A DNA stretch of 64,000 bases, from NCBI RefSeq assembly GCF_051106095.1, contig NC_135786.1:87146001-87210000 (forward strand), given 5' to 3'. The DNA comes from Pogona vitticeps (taxonomy: Eukaryota; Chordata; Lepidosauria; Squamata; Agamidae). Of the stretch, positions 1 to 11,731 are shown piece by piece. A program made the position numbers and the translations under genes. Under the pieces are notes generated by a model that saw only the letters and a program-made list of their open reading frames with translations, ran no database searches and was not told where the DNA came from. Every line of letters starts with the position of its first letter. Within the stretch, counting starts at the first letter, position 1.

Positions 1-2790
1 TTGGAAAGGGTTCCAGTCCTGAGGAAATGGTTCCTCAGATTTAGGGAACTTCTGAACAAGGTTTCCAGCATTACCAATCAAGACCCAGTATATGAGTCCA
101 TATGCTGTCATTGCCTTCTCAATGGGTTGTGTGTGTGTGTGTAATAAAAAAGGCAGAAGCAGAAGAGGGAAAACATGGGAGAATTGCTAGTAGAAAACTA
201 TAGGCAGGCAATGGTATAATGGGGAGGGATCCCCCACTTTATCTGGCAAAAAGACCAACAAGCATTCCAGAAGCCATTGGCAGCTATATTCTGACCGCAG
301 AAAAAGTTTGGAGAACTTTACTGATGAACTATAACTCCCAAATACAGTACCCACAAACAGCTTGGCCATGGGTTATGCAGGGTCAAGGGATTTTGAGCAC
401 TGCAATCCAAAAACGTACCTTTTCCATGCTCTGCAAATGTGTGAACAGGAAGGTGATTACTGAGGCTCACCAAAGCTGTCAACAGGATGCCTCATTTTTA
501 GGAGTCCCCAAATGTGAACACTCCAGAGCATCCTTCTGGCCACTGCCCTACTAGAACTGCTTTGTGGACCAGCTGATCAAATGCATCACTCTGAAGGTGT
601 TTCATACCAAAGCACCAGGACAGACAAATGCTCCACAGAGCTGCACTCATTGTCTACTCTAGGTCCTGCAACTCTTGAGAGTGTATAGTGGGGAGTTAGG
701 AGAGGCCCTTCAGATAGCCCAGCTGAGGCAAACCACCCCCAAGAAAAACCACCCCATATACTTCTCCAGGAAGGTTGCCAGAGAAGATGTCTTGCTTTGA
801 GGATGTCCTTCCTTCCTGGTTTGAGGAACAACCACCTCAAAGCAAGACATTGTGGGCAAGGTGGCCCTGCAGATCATCTGTGCAACTGCAGCGCAGATCC
901 CTCCTTGCCTTATTCTGAGGAGGGAAGCACCACTCAGAATTAAGGGGAAAGGGGAGCAATGAGGAAGGTGGCAGTATGTGACCCCTCTCTTTGAGAGATG
1001 GGACATTTCAAAGGTTTTATAATAATTTAGATGTTAGGTTGAGCCCCAAAGCAGATTGGAAACTGTAGTTTGACAAGAATGCTGAACACTGTATTAAAAA
1101 ACACCTGTTTCTCCCTTCATTGAACTACAGTTTCAAAACGTCCTTGAAAAACTACTGAGTGCTTCCAGATGGAGAAGTTATACGACTATTCATCAGAAGG
1201 CATTTATGCAGCTACTGCAAGAGTGTGAAATTTTTTTTTCTTTCCTTTCATGTATTTTCTTTTGCTTGGGGGCCAAACTCTAATTAGGCCAAGGACCTTG
1301 GAGGCCACATTCCAGAAGTAGTGAAGAGAAAGACACAGGGCAGGGCCAAAGAAAAAGGGAGTGGGGTGGGGGTCAGATGTAAGTAGGACTGAACATTTCC
1401 CCACTCATCTACAAAACGTAGCTCAATTCCATTCATGTCTTTTCAGAAGCAAGCCCAGTGCAACAAGTTTGAAGCACAGCTCACTTTTTTTAACGTCTCT
1501 TCTTGAGTGCAGCATTTCTCTGTGTTGCACAGCAGACCACAGTTCCTTGCCCCAGCATCTTGGATTGCAAATCAGAGTTCAGTTCCACGTAACAGCTTCC
1601 CAAGCTTTAAACATCTTCTTATCTCTGATCACTGATTAAAGATAAAAACAGAAGAAGAACATTGGAGAACAGTGACAATCCCTGAGCGATATTTACCCAT
1701 AGGCCAGAGATTCATCATCCCTGAGCTTCCTTCTTTATAGCAAGGAAAGTGATGAAAGAAGCAGTGGGAAAACACAGGAGGAATACAAAATGGATGTTCT
1801 CAGGATCCCCCTGGAAAATTACAAGGTTCAGGTTTGATGATTCCACAGTTTCCTCTTCTGGAAACACCCTTAGTCTACTGTGAAGCTGCTATAAGTGTGC
1901 TTGCAGATGAAGCTTTTGTTGTGAAGCAGCACTGCCATATTTCCGCTCTGCCTCTATCTTTTTTTGCCCCCCCACGGAAAATCTATTAAAGATTAAAAGG
2001 CAGAACAGCTGCAAAATATCTTTTAACTCATCGTTTATGGGGCCTTCCCTCTGGAAGAACCTTATGATAGAGAACTGTGGTACCCTACCAAAATTAGGTT
2101 CACCTTCTGAGCTAATGTGGAACGACCAAAAGAATGGAAAACATGAAGCACCGGCACAAATTCTGTGTATTTTCTTTAAACCAAATACATGTTTAAAGAT
2201 TTGGATTTGCAATTAAATGCTTAGCAATTGGCTGTGGTTGTTCAGTTCACAAACAAGAAGGGTACTCTGCACATGCTTTGATGTGTTATCTTCTTCATTG
2301 CTATTTTACATATTTCTAGTCTTAGAGCAGGCAGATTTCAGGACTAAGTCCTGGTTACCTGCTTCAGAAGTTCTTCATCTTACAAAACCGGGAACGCAGT
2401 ACTGTTTGTTCATTCATCATGTCTAATCTGATGTTATGCCAAGCACTTTTCTCAGGACATCTAAAAGCCTTCCATCTTGCATGCCAATCTTCACAGTCAA
2501 ACAGCTTGTTGATAGGATGCCAGGATTGATTTGATTTTCAAGATATGTAAGCAGATTGTCCTCTCGGTTGGAAAATGCTGACTCAGAAGTTCAAGAAGCT
2601 AGATGGTTCTTCACTGTGGGAGCCCTCTCCCATTGCCTGTCTATGGGAATTAAATCCCAACATGTGCTACTTGGGATGTTTAACCTGTGCCTGGAATGGT
2701 TAGGTTTGATGGGATGTGTAATGGTTTTCACATAGCATCCCCTGACCCACTATGACATACAGTTCCCAACAGCTTCACTCAACATGTTGT
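1..2790. other. No gene seen; intergenic
   Basis: No exon or long credible frame. Holds a short (GT)n run at 129-142, a perfect 16-bp inverted repeat at 787-802/835-850, and a possible MITE at about 1045-1140 with GAAACTGTAGTTT answered by GAACTACAGTTTC. The rest is unremarkable single-copy-looking DNA. Confidence 0.6.
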
Positions 2791-2792
2791 TG

Positions 2793-2965
2793 TGATGTGT
2801 CATCAAGTCAGAACTGACTTATACAGTGACTCTAACAGGGTTTTCAAGGTAAGTGGGCTATTTAAGGAGTGGCTTTACCAGGGCCAAACCTCAGTGAGTT
2901 TCTGTGGCATCGAACCCAGGTCTCCTGAGTCCTAGTCCATTACTCTATCCGCTACACCACACAGT
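2793..2965 (+). repeat. Dispersed repeat, TGCCATCAAGTCAATTCTGA family
   Basis: TGTGTCATCAAGTCAGAACTGACTTATACAG-type start, GGGTTTTCAAGGTAAGTGGG, and a distinct right half (GAACCCAGGTCTCCTGAGTC, CCATTACTCTATCCGCTACA). The same variant right half is seen near 6100 and 9080, so at least two subfamilies exist. Confidence 0.65.
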
Positions 2966-4382
2966 GGTAAAGGACTGTCAAAGCCCTATTCCAAAACTTT
3001 TGGAGTGCCAGAGTCCCCCAACCTCTGAAATTAGATATATACAGACTATCCTAGCTCAATGCCATTTCTTACTTTTTCCTCCGTTTAGAAGACAAAATGG
3101 AAAAGCCAATGGGATATTACTCTTATCCAGTTTTTCAGTAGAGCAGAGGCAGAGTAAAAATCTCCATGATTTAGCAACCCAGAATGTGGCCTCCTACAAA
3201 ATCAGATTGCTTATTCATCTAGCCCAGTGCTGTTTACTCTGATTGCCATCAGCTTTTCCCAGTCTGGCAGGTGGAGATCTTCCCCAATATCTGGTCTTTT
3301 CTTCTCTATTTTTTTAAAACACAGATATACCAAGGATCAACCCAGGGACTTTATATATAAAGCCTAAGCTCTCTACTGACTCCTTCCTAATTTCTTTACT
3401 CCTTGGTCCAATGTGTTTCTGAAGCTATGAAAAAGTGCTGTACACCGAGGGTTAATACAATACAGTAATACCAGAGTTTCCTGGAATACAGGTATGCTTT
3501 CCCTTGATGTGGGAGGCAAATATTACTGTCTTTGTGCTAGTAATAATTAGAGAGAGCTGGAATTATGTTATTAAAACCTACCATCTTTTATTGAATTAAG
3601 AAAAAAGAGAACCGGTCTAACAGAAAGGACACTAATTTCTTCAGTACGTAGAGAATACATTGCTTTGTGGCCTTTAATTCCTTCATTGCAGGGCTCCTGT
3701 GCTTTTGTTACGTGACTGGGAAAAATTTGATAGCTTCAGACTTTCCCAGTGCAGACACACAGTGATGGGGCAGAGGGCTGGGTTCAGTAACTAATTGTTC
3801 CCTGAAATGCAGCTCTTAAAGGTATAGGAGGATTGATACATGAAGATATATCAGTGTATTTTGTATTAGCCATTGCTAATTCCCTGTATATTGATTTTTT
3901 GATTCCAAACAGAAGTATGTCGTACAGAGTGGTACAAGGGACAGAAGAAGGCAACTCTGGAATTTCTTTCAGGGCAGGACTAATAACATTATTTACCAGA
4001 GTGCATGGTTAATTGATAGACTTCTTTGTCCTGGCCAGTCAGGGAATGGGGTGATAACAAGGCTTTCAAATTTCATTATTGTTTGTGGCAGGGCTATTTA
4101 TTCATAATCAAATTTGCTCAATTAAATTTTTAAAATTTGGATCAGCATAGAGGAAAAGAATAAAGAAAACAAGGAGAGGTTGAATATTTATTTCATATTA
4201 TTTGAGAGCATTTGATTTCAACATTTGTTGAAATCAAGGGTGTGCAACCCATGATCTCTCACCATTGGCTAGGTTGCTACCACTGATGGAGCTCCACAAG
4301 TTGTTCACCCTACTTTTAATGGTTACTTTTCTTTGCAGTATCTTTTTTTTCTTTGCAAGCTCTTTTGCATTCTTAATTAGTA

Positions 4383-4610
4383 ATAATCATGTTCTATCAA
4401 GTCAATTCTCACTTATGGTGATCTTTTTTCCAGGGTTTTCCAGGTAGAGAACACTCAAGTGGTTTATCATTCCTTTCTTCTGGGGGTACCCTGGGACTCT
4501 GCAGCTTGCCCAAGGCCATACAGGCTGGCTCTGCTCGCAGAAGGCACAGTAGGAAATCAAGCTGCCAACCTCCGGCTTCACAGCCAGATACTGAAACCAC
4601 TGAACAAACT
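4383..4610 (+). repeat. Dispersed repeat, TGCCATCAAGTCAATTCTGA family
   Basis: Full-looking copy: TATCAAGTCAATTCTCACTT, CCAGGTAGAGAACACTCAAG, CTTCTGGGGGTACCCTGGGA, GCCCAAGGCCATACAGGCTG, and AGCTGCCAACCTCCGGCTTC. Confidence 0.7.
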
Positions 4611-4830
4611 ATCCAGCCAGCTATATTTTTAATTAAAAGGCTTGAATTAGCCAATGGAAGATCTTTATTCAAAGGCCAGTGTGTAAGGTGAAACAATGAA
4701 GTCAGAAGTAAGCTTCTCTGAGTTCAATGAATCTTACTGTCTCCATAGGATTGCAATCATGCCCTGAAAACATGAATTAAGAGATTTTGTTACTGCTTGC
4801 TTGCTTTGGGTGTCTGTGGTTTATGATGTA

Positions 4831-5102
4831 CAGTGGACCCTCTATTTACGGAATTAATCTGTATTGGAACGGTGGCTGCAGGTCGAAAAGTCTGTAGGTC
4901 AAGTCTCCATTGACTTACAATGTATTGAAAACCGATTAATCCGTAACCAGCCATTTTTGTTCCGTTTTTGTTCCATTTGGAGTTTTTTTCTTGTCTGTAG
5001 GTTGATTCTCTGGCTGCAAGTCGGATCTAAATTTTGCAGCCAGAGAAGTCAGTAACTCGAAAAGTCTGTTAGTCGAGCCATCTGTAAGTCGAGGGTCCAC
5101 TG
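4831..5102. mobile_element. Tigger/pogo-like MITE (CAGTGGACCCTC family)
   Basis: CAGTGGACCCTCTATTTACG at the left and GTAAGTCGAGGGTCCACTG at the right, with TA on both flanks. Internal CTGTAGGTC/TCTGTAAGTC arms. It is 272 bp and non-coding. Confidence 0.85.
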
Positions 5103-5164
5103 TAGTCTTATCTGTTTGCGTGTAAATGATATGAAGGTAGATATGGGGTCTGTTACAAGGAGCT

Positions 5165-5340
5165 GCAGTATTTCAAAATTACCAGTGGTAGAACAAAGCA
5201 CTTTACTACAGCATGGGGTGACCTCTTGTCCTGAGATCTGGGTTCAAATTCCATCATAATAGGAACTGGCTAGTTTTGCCATGAGCAAGCAATTCTGACT
5301 CAGCCTCAGCTTCTCTAAGCGTAGGAGCTCTCATGGCAGA
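5165..5340 (+). repeat. MIR-like tRNA-derived SINE
   Basis: A GTGGTAGAACAAAGCACTTT head, a B-box-like GGGTTCAAATTCC, then TTGCCATGAGCAAGCAATTC and CAGCCTCAGCTTCTCTAAG. The order and spacing resemble ancient MIR elements. Old and degenerate. Confidence 0.5.
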
Positions 5341-5389
5341 ATTACAGGAGGGCATATTAAAAGAGCTCATTGGGATGTACTTTGCATAT

Positions 5390-5880
5390 TAAAAAGGGTT
5401 ATGGCAATCATTTTTACTAGTTCACATTTTGATTGCATCAACAGATTGCCACGCTCTGCACAGAGTGAGAGAAGCAATGGAATCTTTGCCTGGCAGATTG
5501 CAATCTATTTTAATCACAAAAGACACATTCCTCCATTAATGGTGCATGGTGATTCACAGGATGCCACATACTGCTGGTAAGCACTCTGCTGAAAATGTGG
5601 AAGATTTTTGACGATCGCCGAGTGTGTAATGAAGCAACAATGCTCCAATAAGCCTCTGAATCTGGCGCTATTTGCAAGACCAAACTAGATCACTGAGAAT
5701 GTGGGCTAATTAGATCCACATTACTTTCAGGAGAAATAGCAGATGTTTGTTTTTATGCAGAGATGTGTGATATCTTTCCTGTTCACCATCCACAAGCCCT
5801 ACACCATACAGTAATCCACAATATTACCAGCTCTCTTGGTTCAGAATAAACAAGAAAACCACTGACCAAAGTGAAAGACT
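5390..5880. other. Non-repetitive, possibly conserved non-coding segment
   Basis: No frame, no repeat signature, balanced composition, with homeobox-like TTAAT/ATTA words and long blocks without simple repeats (for example around 5450-5740). It stands out from the repeat-rich surroundings. Conservation itself cannot be seen from one sequence. Confidence 0.3.
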
Positions 5881-6129
5881 TTGTGTTTTTTCTTTAATAA
5901 CATGTGCCATGAAGCAAAGAGAACTAAGTAGACAAGCTCTGGATCACTGATTGTGGCTCTGTTGTCATTATGTAAAACATATCTGAACTACACAAATAAT
6001 TGTTCTTGTTATTGGCCATAAAGTCAATTCTGACATACAGCGATCTTAACAGGATTTCTGAAGTATGTGAGGTGCTTTCCCTCTGTGTTTCCATCGGTTG
6101 GCATGAATTTGAACTCAGGCCTCCTGAGT

Positions 6130-6827
6130 AGAGATGAGGACAAAGCACCAAAATGGGGCTTTGTCTTGGTTTGTGGGTTGTAAAACCTGTGAGGCATAGC
6201 AAGAGGAGGGGAAAAGAGATCAAAGCACTGTGGGATGGCTTTGATCCCTGCTTTCCTTCCTCTTGTTATGTCTTGTGAGGCATAGCAAGAGGAGGGGAAA
6301 CGGATCCAAGCGATCCCGCAGCACTTTGATCTCTGCTTTCCCTCCTCTTGCTATGCCCCACAGGAATCAAGGCGATCCTGCAGCCACGCTGCCTTATCAA
6401 AGGCAGTTCAGCTGGGGGATCGCTTTGATCCCCTTTCCCCTCCTCTTGCTATGCCCCATGAGGCATAACAAGAGGAAGGAAAACAGGAACCAAAGCCATC
6501 CCGCAGCCTCTTTGATCCCTTTCCTCCTCTTCTTATACCATGTGGGCATAGGAAGAGCAGGAAAGCGGAATCAAGCCATCCCCCAGCCCCAGGGCAGTAA
6601 GCCGCCCGAAGGGAAAACCCTCTCTGCTTATGCCCCCCCCCAAGAACAGCTGATCTGCAGGAGCATAAGCAGATACGGAACAAAGGGACGAATATAAAAG
6701 GGTTAAATTAGTTGCTTCGTACTCATTGGGATCTCTGGACCCCAAGAATGCAAAGCAACAAATATCTGACAAATCAGGAATATTTAATGAATATCCTGAT
6801 TTGTTTTTATATTCATCCCCATGTCTA
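6130..6827. mobile_element. hAT-type MITE holding an array of inverted repeats
   Basis: Ends TAGAGATGAGGA and TCATCCCCATGTCTA are near inverse complements, flanked by CTCCTGAG and CTCCAGAG (8 bp, one change). Inside, GAGGCATAGCAAGAGGAGGG and its complement CCCTCCTCTTGCTATGCCCC alternate several times between about 6190 and 6570. Between them lie GATCAAAGC/GCTTTGATC spacers. Coding-looking frames here are only translations of the array. Confidence 0.7.
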
Positions 6828-7046
6828 CTCCAGAGTCCTTGTCTAACACATTATATCTTACCCCAGCCTGGCTTTCATACATAAAGCCTTTCTAAAATCT
6901 CATTCCAGCCTCATCTCAACAGCCATGAGAACAAGGGCCACGGGCAAGGCACAGCCTGTGCTTCCTGGGGAAAGCATAAGAACAAGAAACAACTGCACTG
7001 AGCTTGGTTTTGAAACATTATAGTAAGAAGGAGCATCTTAGGATTC

Positions 7047-7290
7047 TTGTGGCACGGTGGTTAAACTGCTGTACTGCATCCGAAACTGTGCTCATGACCC
7101 CGGGTTCAATCCTAGGTAGCCGGCTCAAGGTTGACTCAGCCTTCTGTTCTTCCCAGGTTGGTAAAATGAGTACCCAGCTTGCGGGGTGGTGGTGGTGATG
7201 GCAATGTGTAACCTGTATAATTAACTTGTAAACTGCCCAGAGAGTGCTTTAAGCGCTATGGAACCGTATATAAGCAGCACACTTTGTGTG
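7047..7290 (+). repeat. Sauria-type SINE
   Basis: GCACGGTGGTTAAACTGCTG, GGGTTCAATCCTAGGTAGCC, AGGTTGGTAAAATGAGTACC, AACTGCCCAGAGAGTGCTTT and GTATATAAGCAGCACACTTT in order. A (GT)n tract follows at 7301-7318. Confidence 0.85.
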
Positions 7291-7329
7291 TTGGATTTTT
7301 GTGTGTGTGTGTGTGTGTTTTTAAAGAAT

Positions 7330-7552
7330 AATGTGCCATCTAATCAATTCTGATTCATGGCAACCCTTTTCAGGCAGAGAATACTCAGAAGGGTGTACTC
7401 TTCTCTTCTTCTGGGGGTGTCCTGAGACAGTGCAACGAGCCCATGGCTACACAGGCTGGCTCTACTCACAGGGGTCACAGTGGGGACTCAAACTCCCAAC
7501 CTTTGGTTCCACAGTCAGATCACCTAAACCAGTGAACTATCGAGCCAGCTTC
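7330..7552 (+). repeat. Dispersed repeat, TGCCATCAAGTCAATTCTGA family
   Basis: ATGTGCCATCTAATCAATTC, TTCAGGCAGAGAATACTCAG, TCTTCTGGGGGTGTCCTGAG, CACAGGCTGGCTCTACTCAC and CTCCCAACCTTTGGTTCCAC match the family. Confidence 0.7.
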
Positions 7553-9230
7553 GTTTTCACGCATACCCCTCCATAAAATAACATTTTAACTCTACTTGTG
7601 GGTTGACTACCAAAGAGATGTATACTGTTATCTTCTGCCACTAAGCAGGAGATGTTTAGGTGATAGATTAAACGACTTGTGGGGGGGGGGAATATGATCT
7701 GTATTAGGAACCAGTCATAATTTCTGAACTTCCCAGAGGCTATTCCAGGTTAATGGATGCAGTCATCGATCCCAAATCTCTGACACGTTTTTTAAAACCG
7801 TGAACACTGAGGCATGTGAGATCTTATTTCTAGAGTTGGGAAGGACTTGAGGACAGAACAACAGCCTATCTAGTTGATTCCTCAGACTCTGAGTCCGGTC
7901 ATTAAGGGGAAATGTAACCCCATCCTCAAAACAGGAGATATTTCATCACCATGAGCAACTCACCACTTACCATCTACATTTTAAATTTCAATTTATGTCT
8001 TCACCTCTGAATAATACTGGTTAGATTTGTGTTACAAAGACACCTTGGTGAAGACAAGGAATGTCAAAATTATTGTCAGCTTGGACTTCCTGGTAGTCCT
8101 TATCCAGCTGGTAGTTGCCTGCCACTTATTTCCTTTCAGACATATCTTAATTGTAATTGGGACTATAGGAATCCTATGAGCCTAGAAGGTTTCTTAGGAA
8201 ATTAAGATGATGAGTAGGTAGTGTATGACAAGTAAAATAAGGTCACAGAGTGACACTATGAACACAAGATGCATTGCAATGCATATTGTAGCTAACAGTT
8301 GTTCAATAAGCCTATCCGCCACCTGATTAATGGAAGAAATTTGATCCTAGAATGCGTTCACATTCATAATGGATAACCAGCCCTGCATAATGAAATATTC
8401 AAAATGTTCCTCCATCAATCTGTGCCACTTGTCACTCTTTAGCATGATAAAAGTCTGAGGAGTCACCAATGAGTTCAGGAACATGGAAATTCCTGACAAT
8501 AAGAATGTGAGTTTAGATAGCCAATGAACATAGTTTAGTCCTGTGTGATGGATATCTTCCTCCATTCAGACAACACATTTGCTTTGGCATATTCTTGTCT
8601 GGTCGCCTTTTGATGGCTGGAAGAAAATGAATGCCCTCTTGCAAAAACACTCTGCACTGTTTAAAGATTGTAAACCACATTGACATGGGCCGTGTTGTTT
8701 CAGGGTAATGGCAAGTTAACACACAAAATAAGAGAATTTTGCATCCGAATTTGGTGGCCTAATCTTAATTGGATCTTCCTGGCAAGTTGCTAAAATTGGG
8801 ATATTAGCACACCTGCTCAGTCTGGAGTTGAGGTGTTAGCTCTTGATAAGCAGACGTTTCAAGGCTGTCACTCTCTCTTCTTCTTCTTATTTATTTAATA
8901 TACAGTATTTTCACCCTGTCATTCTCCTTGAAAGGACCCAAGACAGACTGCTGATGGTTCTTTATCTTTAAACTGAACTTAAACTGGTATTTATGTGCCA
9001 TCAAGCCACATCTGACTTACAGTGACCCAAACAAAGCTATCATGGTAATAGGAAATATTTAAGGAGTAGTTTTAACAGTTCTACAGTCCCAGACTGTCAC
9101 TCTGTCCACTATACCACATATGGAGTGGACAATCCTTCAAATAGAGTCTGGCTTCAAATTAAGAAGCATCTTCTCATAGCTTTTCAGAAAAGAAGATGGT
9201 CATCTGTAAAGCAAGACTTATGGGCAACCT

Positions 9231-9497
9231 AGAGTTTGGAAAAATTACTTTTTTTGGACTACAACTCCCAGAATGGCAATTATCATTTGTAGCTATTGTT
9301 TTCACTATACCCACTGTAGCTGCTGTTTTCACTACCCTTCAACTTTTTAAATTTTCTCTCTCCCCCTAAAGCATGTACTTCTGCTTTAAACAAAGCTTGG
9401 ACATTTTTACTTTTTAAAAAAACACACAACTACATAATTCTGCCAGCTTGGCCACTGGGAGTTGTAGTCTAATGAGGTAAAATTTCCAAGCTATGGC
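9231..9497. repeat. MITE with GGACTACAACTCCCAG arms
   Basis: CTAGAGTTTGGAAAAATTAC...GGACTACAACTCCCAG at the left is mirrored by CTGGGAGTTGTAGTC...AAAATTTCCAAGCTATGG at the right. This is the common reptile MITE that carries a CTGGGAGTTGTAGTCC core. It directly abuts the triple array that follows. Confidence 0.65.
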
Positions 9498-9503
9498 TTA
9501 AAT

Positions 9504-9639
9504 CACTGGTTCTTAATCTTGGGTTACTCAGGAGTTTTGGACTGCAACTCCCAGAAGCCTTCACCACCAGCTGTTCTTACTGGGGTTTCTGGGAGTTGCA
9601 GTTCAAAAGCATCCGAGTAACAAAGGTTAAGAACCACTG
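9504..9639 (+). mobile_element. 136-bp hAT-type MITE, array unit 1
   Basis: CACTGGTTCTTAATC to GGTTAAGAACCACTG, with arms GACTGCAACTCCCAGAAGCC and TTTCTGGGAGTTGCAGTTC. GCTTAAAT is present at both borders (9496-9503, 9640-9647). Confidence 0.85.
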
Positions 9640-9647
9640 GCTTAAAT

Positions 9648-9783
9648 CAGTGGTTCTTAACCTTTGTTACTCAGGTGTTTTTGAACTGCAACTCCCAGAA
9701 ACCCCAGCCAGCAGAGCTGATGGTGAAGGCTTCTGGGAGTTGCAGTCCAAAAACATCTGAGTAACAAAGGTTAAGAACCAGTG
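9648..9783 (-). mobile_element. 136-bp hAT-type MITE, array unit 2 (inverted)
   Basis: Same element as unit 1 in opposite orientation: the CAGAAACCCCAGCCAGCAG side is on the left and GGTGAAGGCTTCTGGGAG on the right. Borders are GCTTAAAT at 9640-9647 and 9784-9791. Confidence 0.85.
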
Positions 9784-9791
9784 GCTTAAAT

Positions 9792-9927
9792 CACTGGATC
9801 TTAACCTTGGGTTACTCAGGGGTTTTGGACTGCAACTCCCAGAAGCCTTCACCACCAACTGTGCTGGCTGGGGTTTCTGGGAGTTGCAGTTCAAAAACAT
9901 CCAAGTAACAAAGGTTGAGAACCACTG
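9792..9927 (+). mobile_element. 136-bp hAT-type MITE, array unit 3
   Basis: Orientation as unit 1 (CAGAAGCCTTCACCACCAAC in the left arm). Borders are GCTTAAAT at 9784-9791 and 9928-9935. Length is exactly that of units 1 and 2. Confidence 0.85.
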
Positions 9928-10288
9928 GCTTAAATAAATATTTCTCTGAAAACTTACTTCTAAACAGTCAAAAACATCCCCTGAAATCACTGAAATCTCG
10001 CTTAAGGAAATGTTAATATGGCCCTCAAGCCTAAATTTGCTAAACATTAAATGTAGGATTTAACTTTAGTAAACAACTAAATGCTAATACTGGCCATTGC
10101 GTCAACAAACAATTAAGTACAATAGCTATTTGCTATGCACGTGTTTTGGAGATATAAATATATATATGATTAGCATGACTTATCCTGAAGGAGACATCCT
10201 GTCTCTATGAAGAAATAGTCTATGTTACCTGTAGTTTGAGGTATGGTTAAATTCATTAGTTACAACTTCTTAAGGAAGCATTATTTAA

Positions 10289-10385
10289 GATGTATTTATT
10301 TATTTATTTATTCATTTATTTATTTATTTATTTATTTATTTATACCCCACCTATCTAGTCATTTTGACCACTCTAGGCGAAAGTA
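10289..10385 (-). mobile_element. L2/CR1-like LINE 3' end with (TTTA)n
   Basis: A (TTTA)n run at 10289-10343 is followed by TATACCCCACCTATCTAGTC and CACTCTAGGCG, the complement of the LINE tail also seen at 27270-27310. Confidence 0.65.
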
Positions 10386-10767
10386 CCCTTGCGAGTGATC
10401 TTACCACATTATTGTATTCTTAGTACTTATTCAGTGTTTGCAGCTTAATTCACATTACCATTTTAAATCGACTGATGTTTTAATTAAATTGTTATTACTG
10501 GATATACCACTTTAATTAAGAGTACTATAGATGTGTGAACATTTCCCCCTGCTTTTCAGTGCTTTTAGAGGTGAGAGCCCCAATCTGGATAGACAGGAAG
10601 ATATGCATGAAGAAACCTATAAGATTATGAAACCACCCACAGCTTTTGTCTGCTTCTATGTAAGCTCAGGCTGGGCCTTAATTAACTGCCTGGGCCCACT
10701 AATTAAAACTGCAATGCTGATGAGACAATCTGTTGCTACCACCACTTGATACCAGTCAGGCAAAATA

Positions 10768-11015
10768 CAGTAGAACTGTTGTATCCACAGAATCAATACC
10801 CACAGTTTCACTTATTCACTGCCTGAAAATATTAAATTGAAAAACAAAACAAAACACAGAAATATGTGTTTCCAATGTGTATTGCCAGAACTTGCCATTA
10901 GAGGGAAACAGAGATTATGCTATACAGTAACTAGGGTTTCTGTATCCACACCTTCTGGCATCTGCAGGTTTGGTGGGACTTGGAATGATCCCCCAAAGTT
11001 ACTGTGGTTCTACTG
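10768..11015. mobile_element. Tigger-like MITE (CAGTAGAACTGTTGTATCC family)
   Basis: CAGTAGAACTGTTGTATCCA and AAGTTACTGTGGTTCTACTG ends with TA flanks; 248 bp. CCACAGAATCAATACCCACA resembles the TCCGTGG...CCACGGA interior known from Tigger MITEs. Confidence 0.75.
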
Positions 11016-11296
11016 TATAGCACAATCTGTGGACGATATCCAAAGCTTGGAAAAAATATTGCTTTTTGCTACAATTTCCAGAAAGCCCCCCCCCCCCCCG
11101 CCATATGACCCCTGGCTATTTCTCACTAGAGCTGTTGCTGCTGCTTTGGTTGTTAGGTGTTCAGATTTTTTTGGGGGGGGGGGGTTCCAAAAACACAAAT
11201 CTTCATAGCTTTACATACAGCCAGCTGAGATGAGGGAGAAGGTACCACACAGAGGCCCATGTCACTGCTCCGGCTGACCCCATTGCTGTTGCCTGC

Positions 11297-11380
11297 TTGA
11301 CCCAGAATTTGGGGAATACAAGCGTTAAACAGAACTGCTTGACCCAGAATTTGGGGAATACAAGCGTTAAACAGAACTGC
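11297..11380 (+). repeat. Perfect 42-bp tandem duplication
   Basis: The unit TTGACCCAGAATTTGGGGAA... (42 bases, ending CAGAACTGC) occurs twice without a single difference at 11297-11338 and 11339-11380. Such identity implies a recent event or an assembly artefact. Confidence 0.95.
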
Positions 11381-11731
11381 AGTTCCTACTACAGTTCTCT
11401 ACCACCTCTTCTCCATTTGAAGCCAACTTGAAGGAGGCAAGAGGCAAACAAATTTGGAAAGGAACAAGAAAAGGCACAGTGATATGGCACCGTTTCACCG
11501 ACCCTTCCTTTTAAGGGACGGTCCCACAGCAGCAGGCATAGGTGACCCAGAGATAAGCCAACCAGCCCATTGCGTCCCCCTCCTTTGAGACTATGGAGGG
11601 GGGGAATGGGCACAGGTGCTACATCATCAACTTCCTCTTCTTTCTCAGTTCACTGCCCCTGCCAAGCCCTACACATTATTTGGTGTGGGGGAGAGCCATC
11701 CCTACATACCATGTCCTCTTCTGGTTGCTTC

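Noticed and set aside
6263-6772. Overlapping frames on both strands with CLVRHSKRRG and LLLLCP repeats
   Set aside because: Translations of the inverted-repeat array of a MITE.
9504-9927. Regularly spaced repeats resembling a CRISPR array
   Set aside because: The units are MITEs in alternating orientation in a vertebrate genome, separated by an identical 8-bp word and not by unique spacers.
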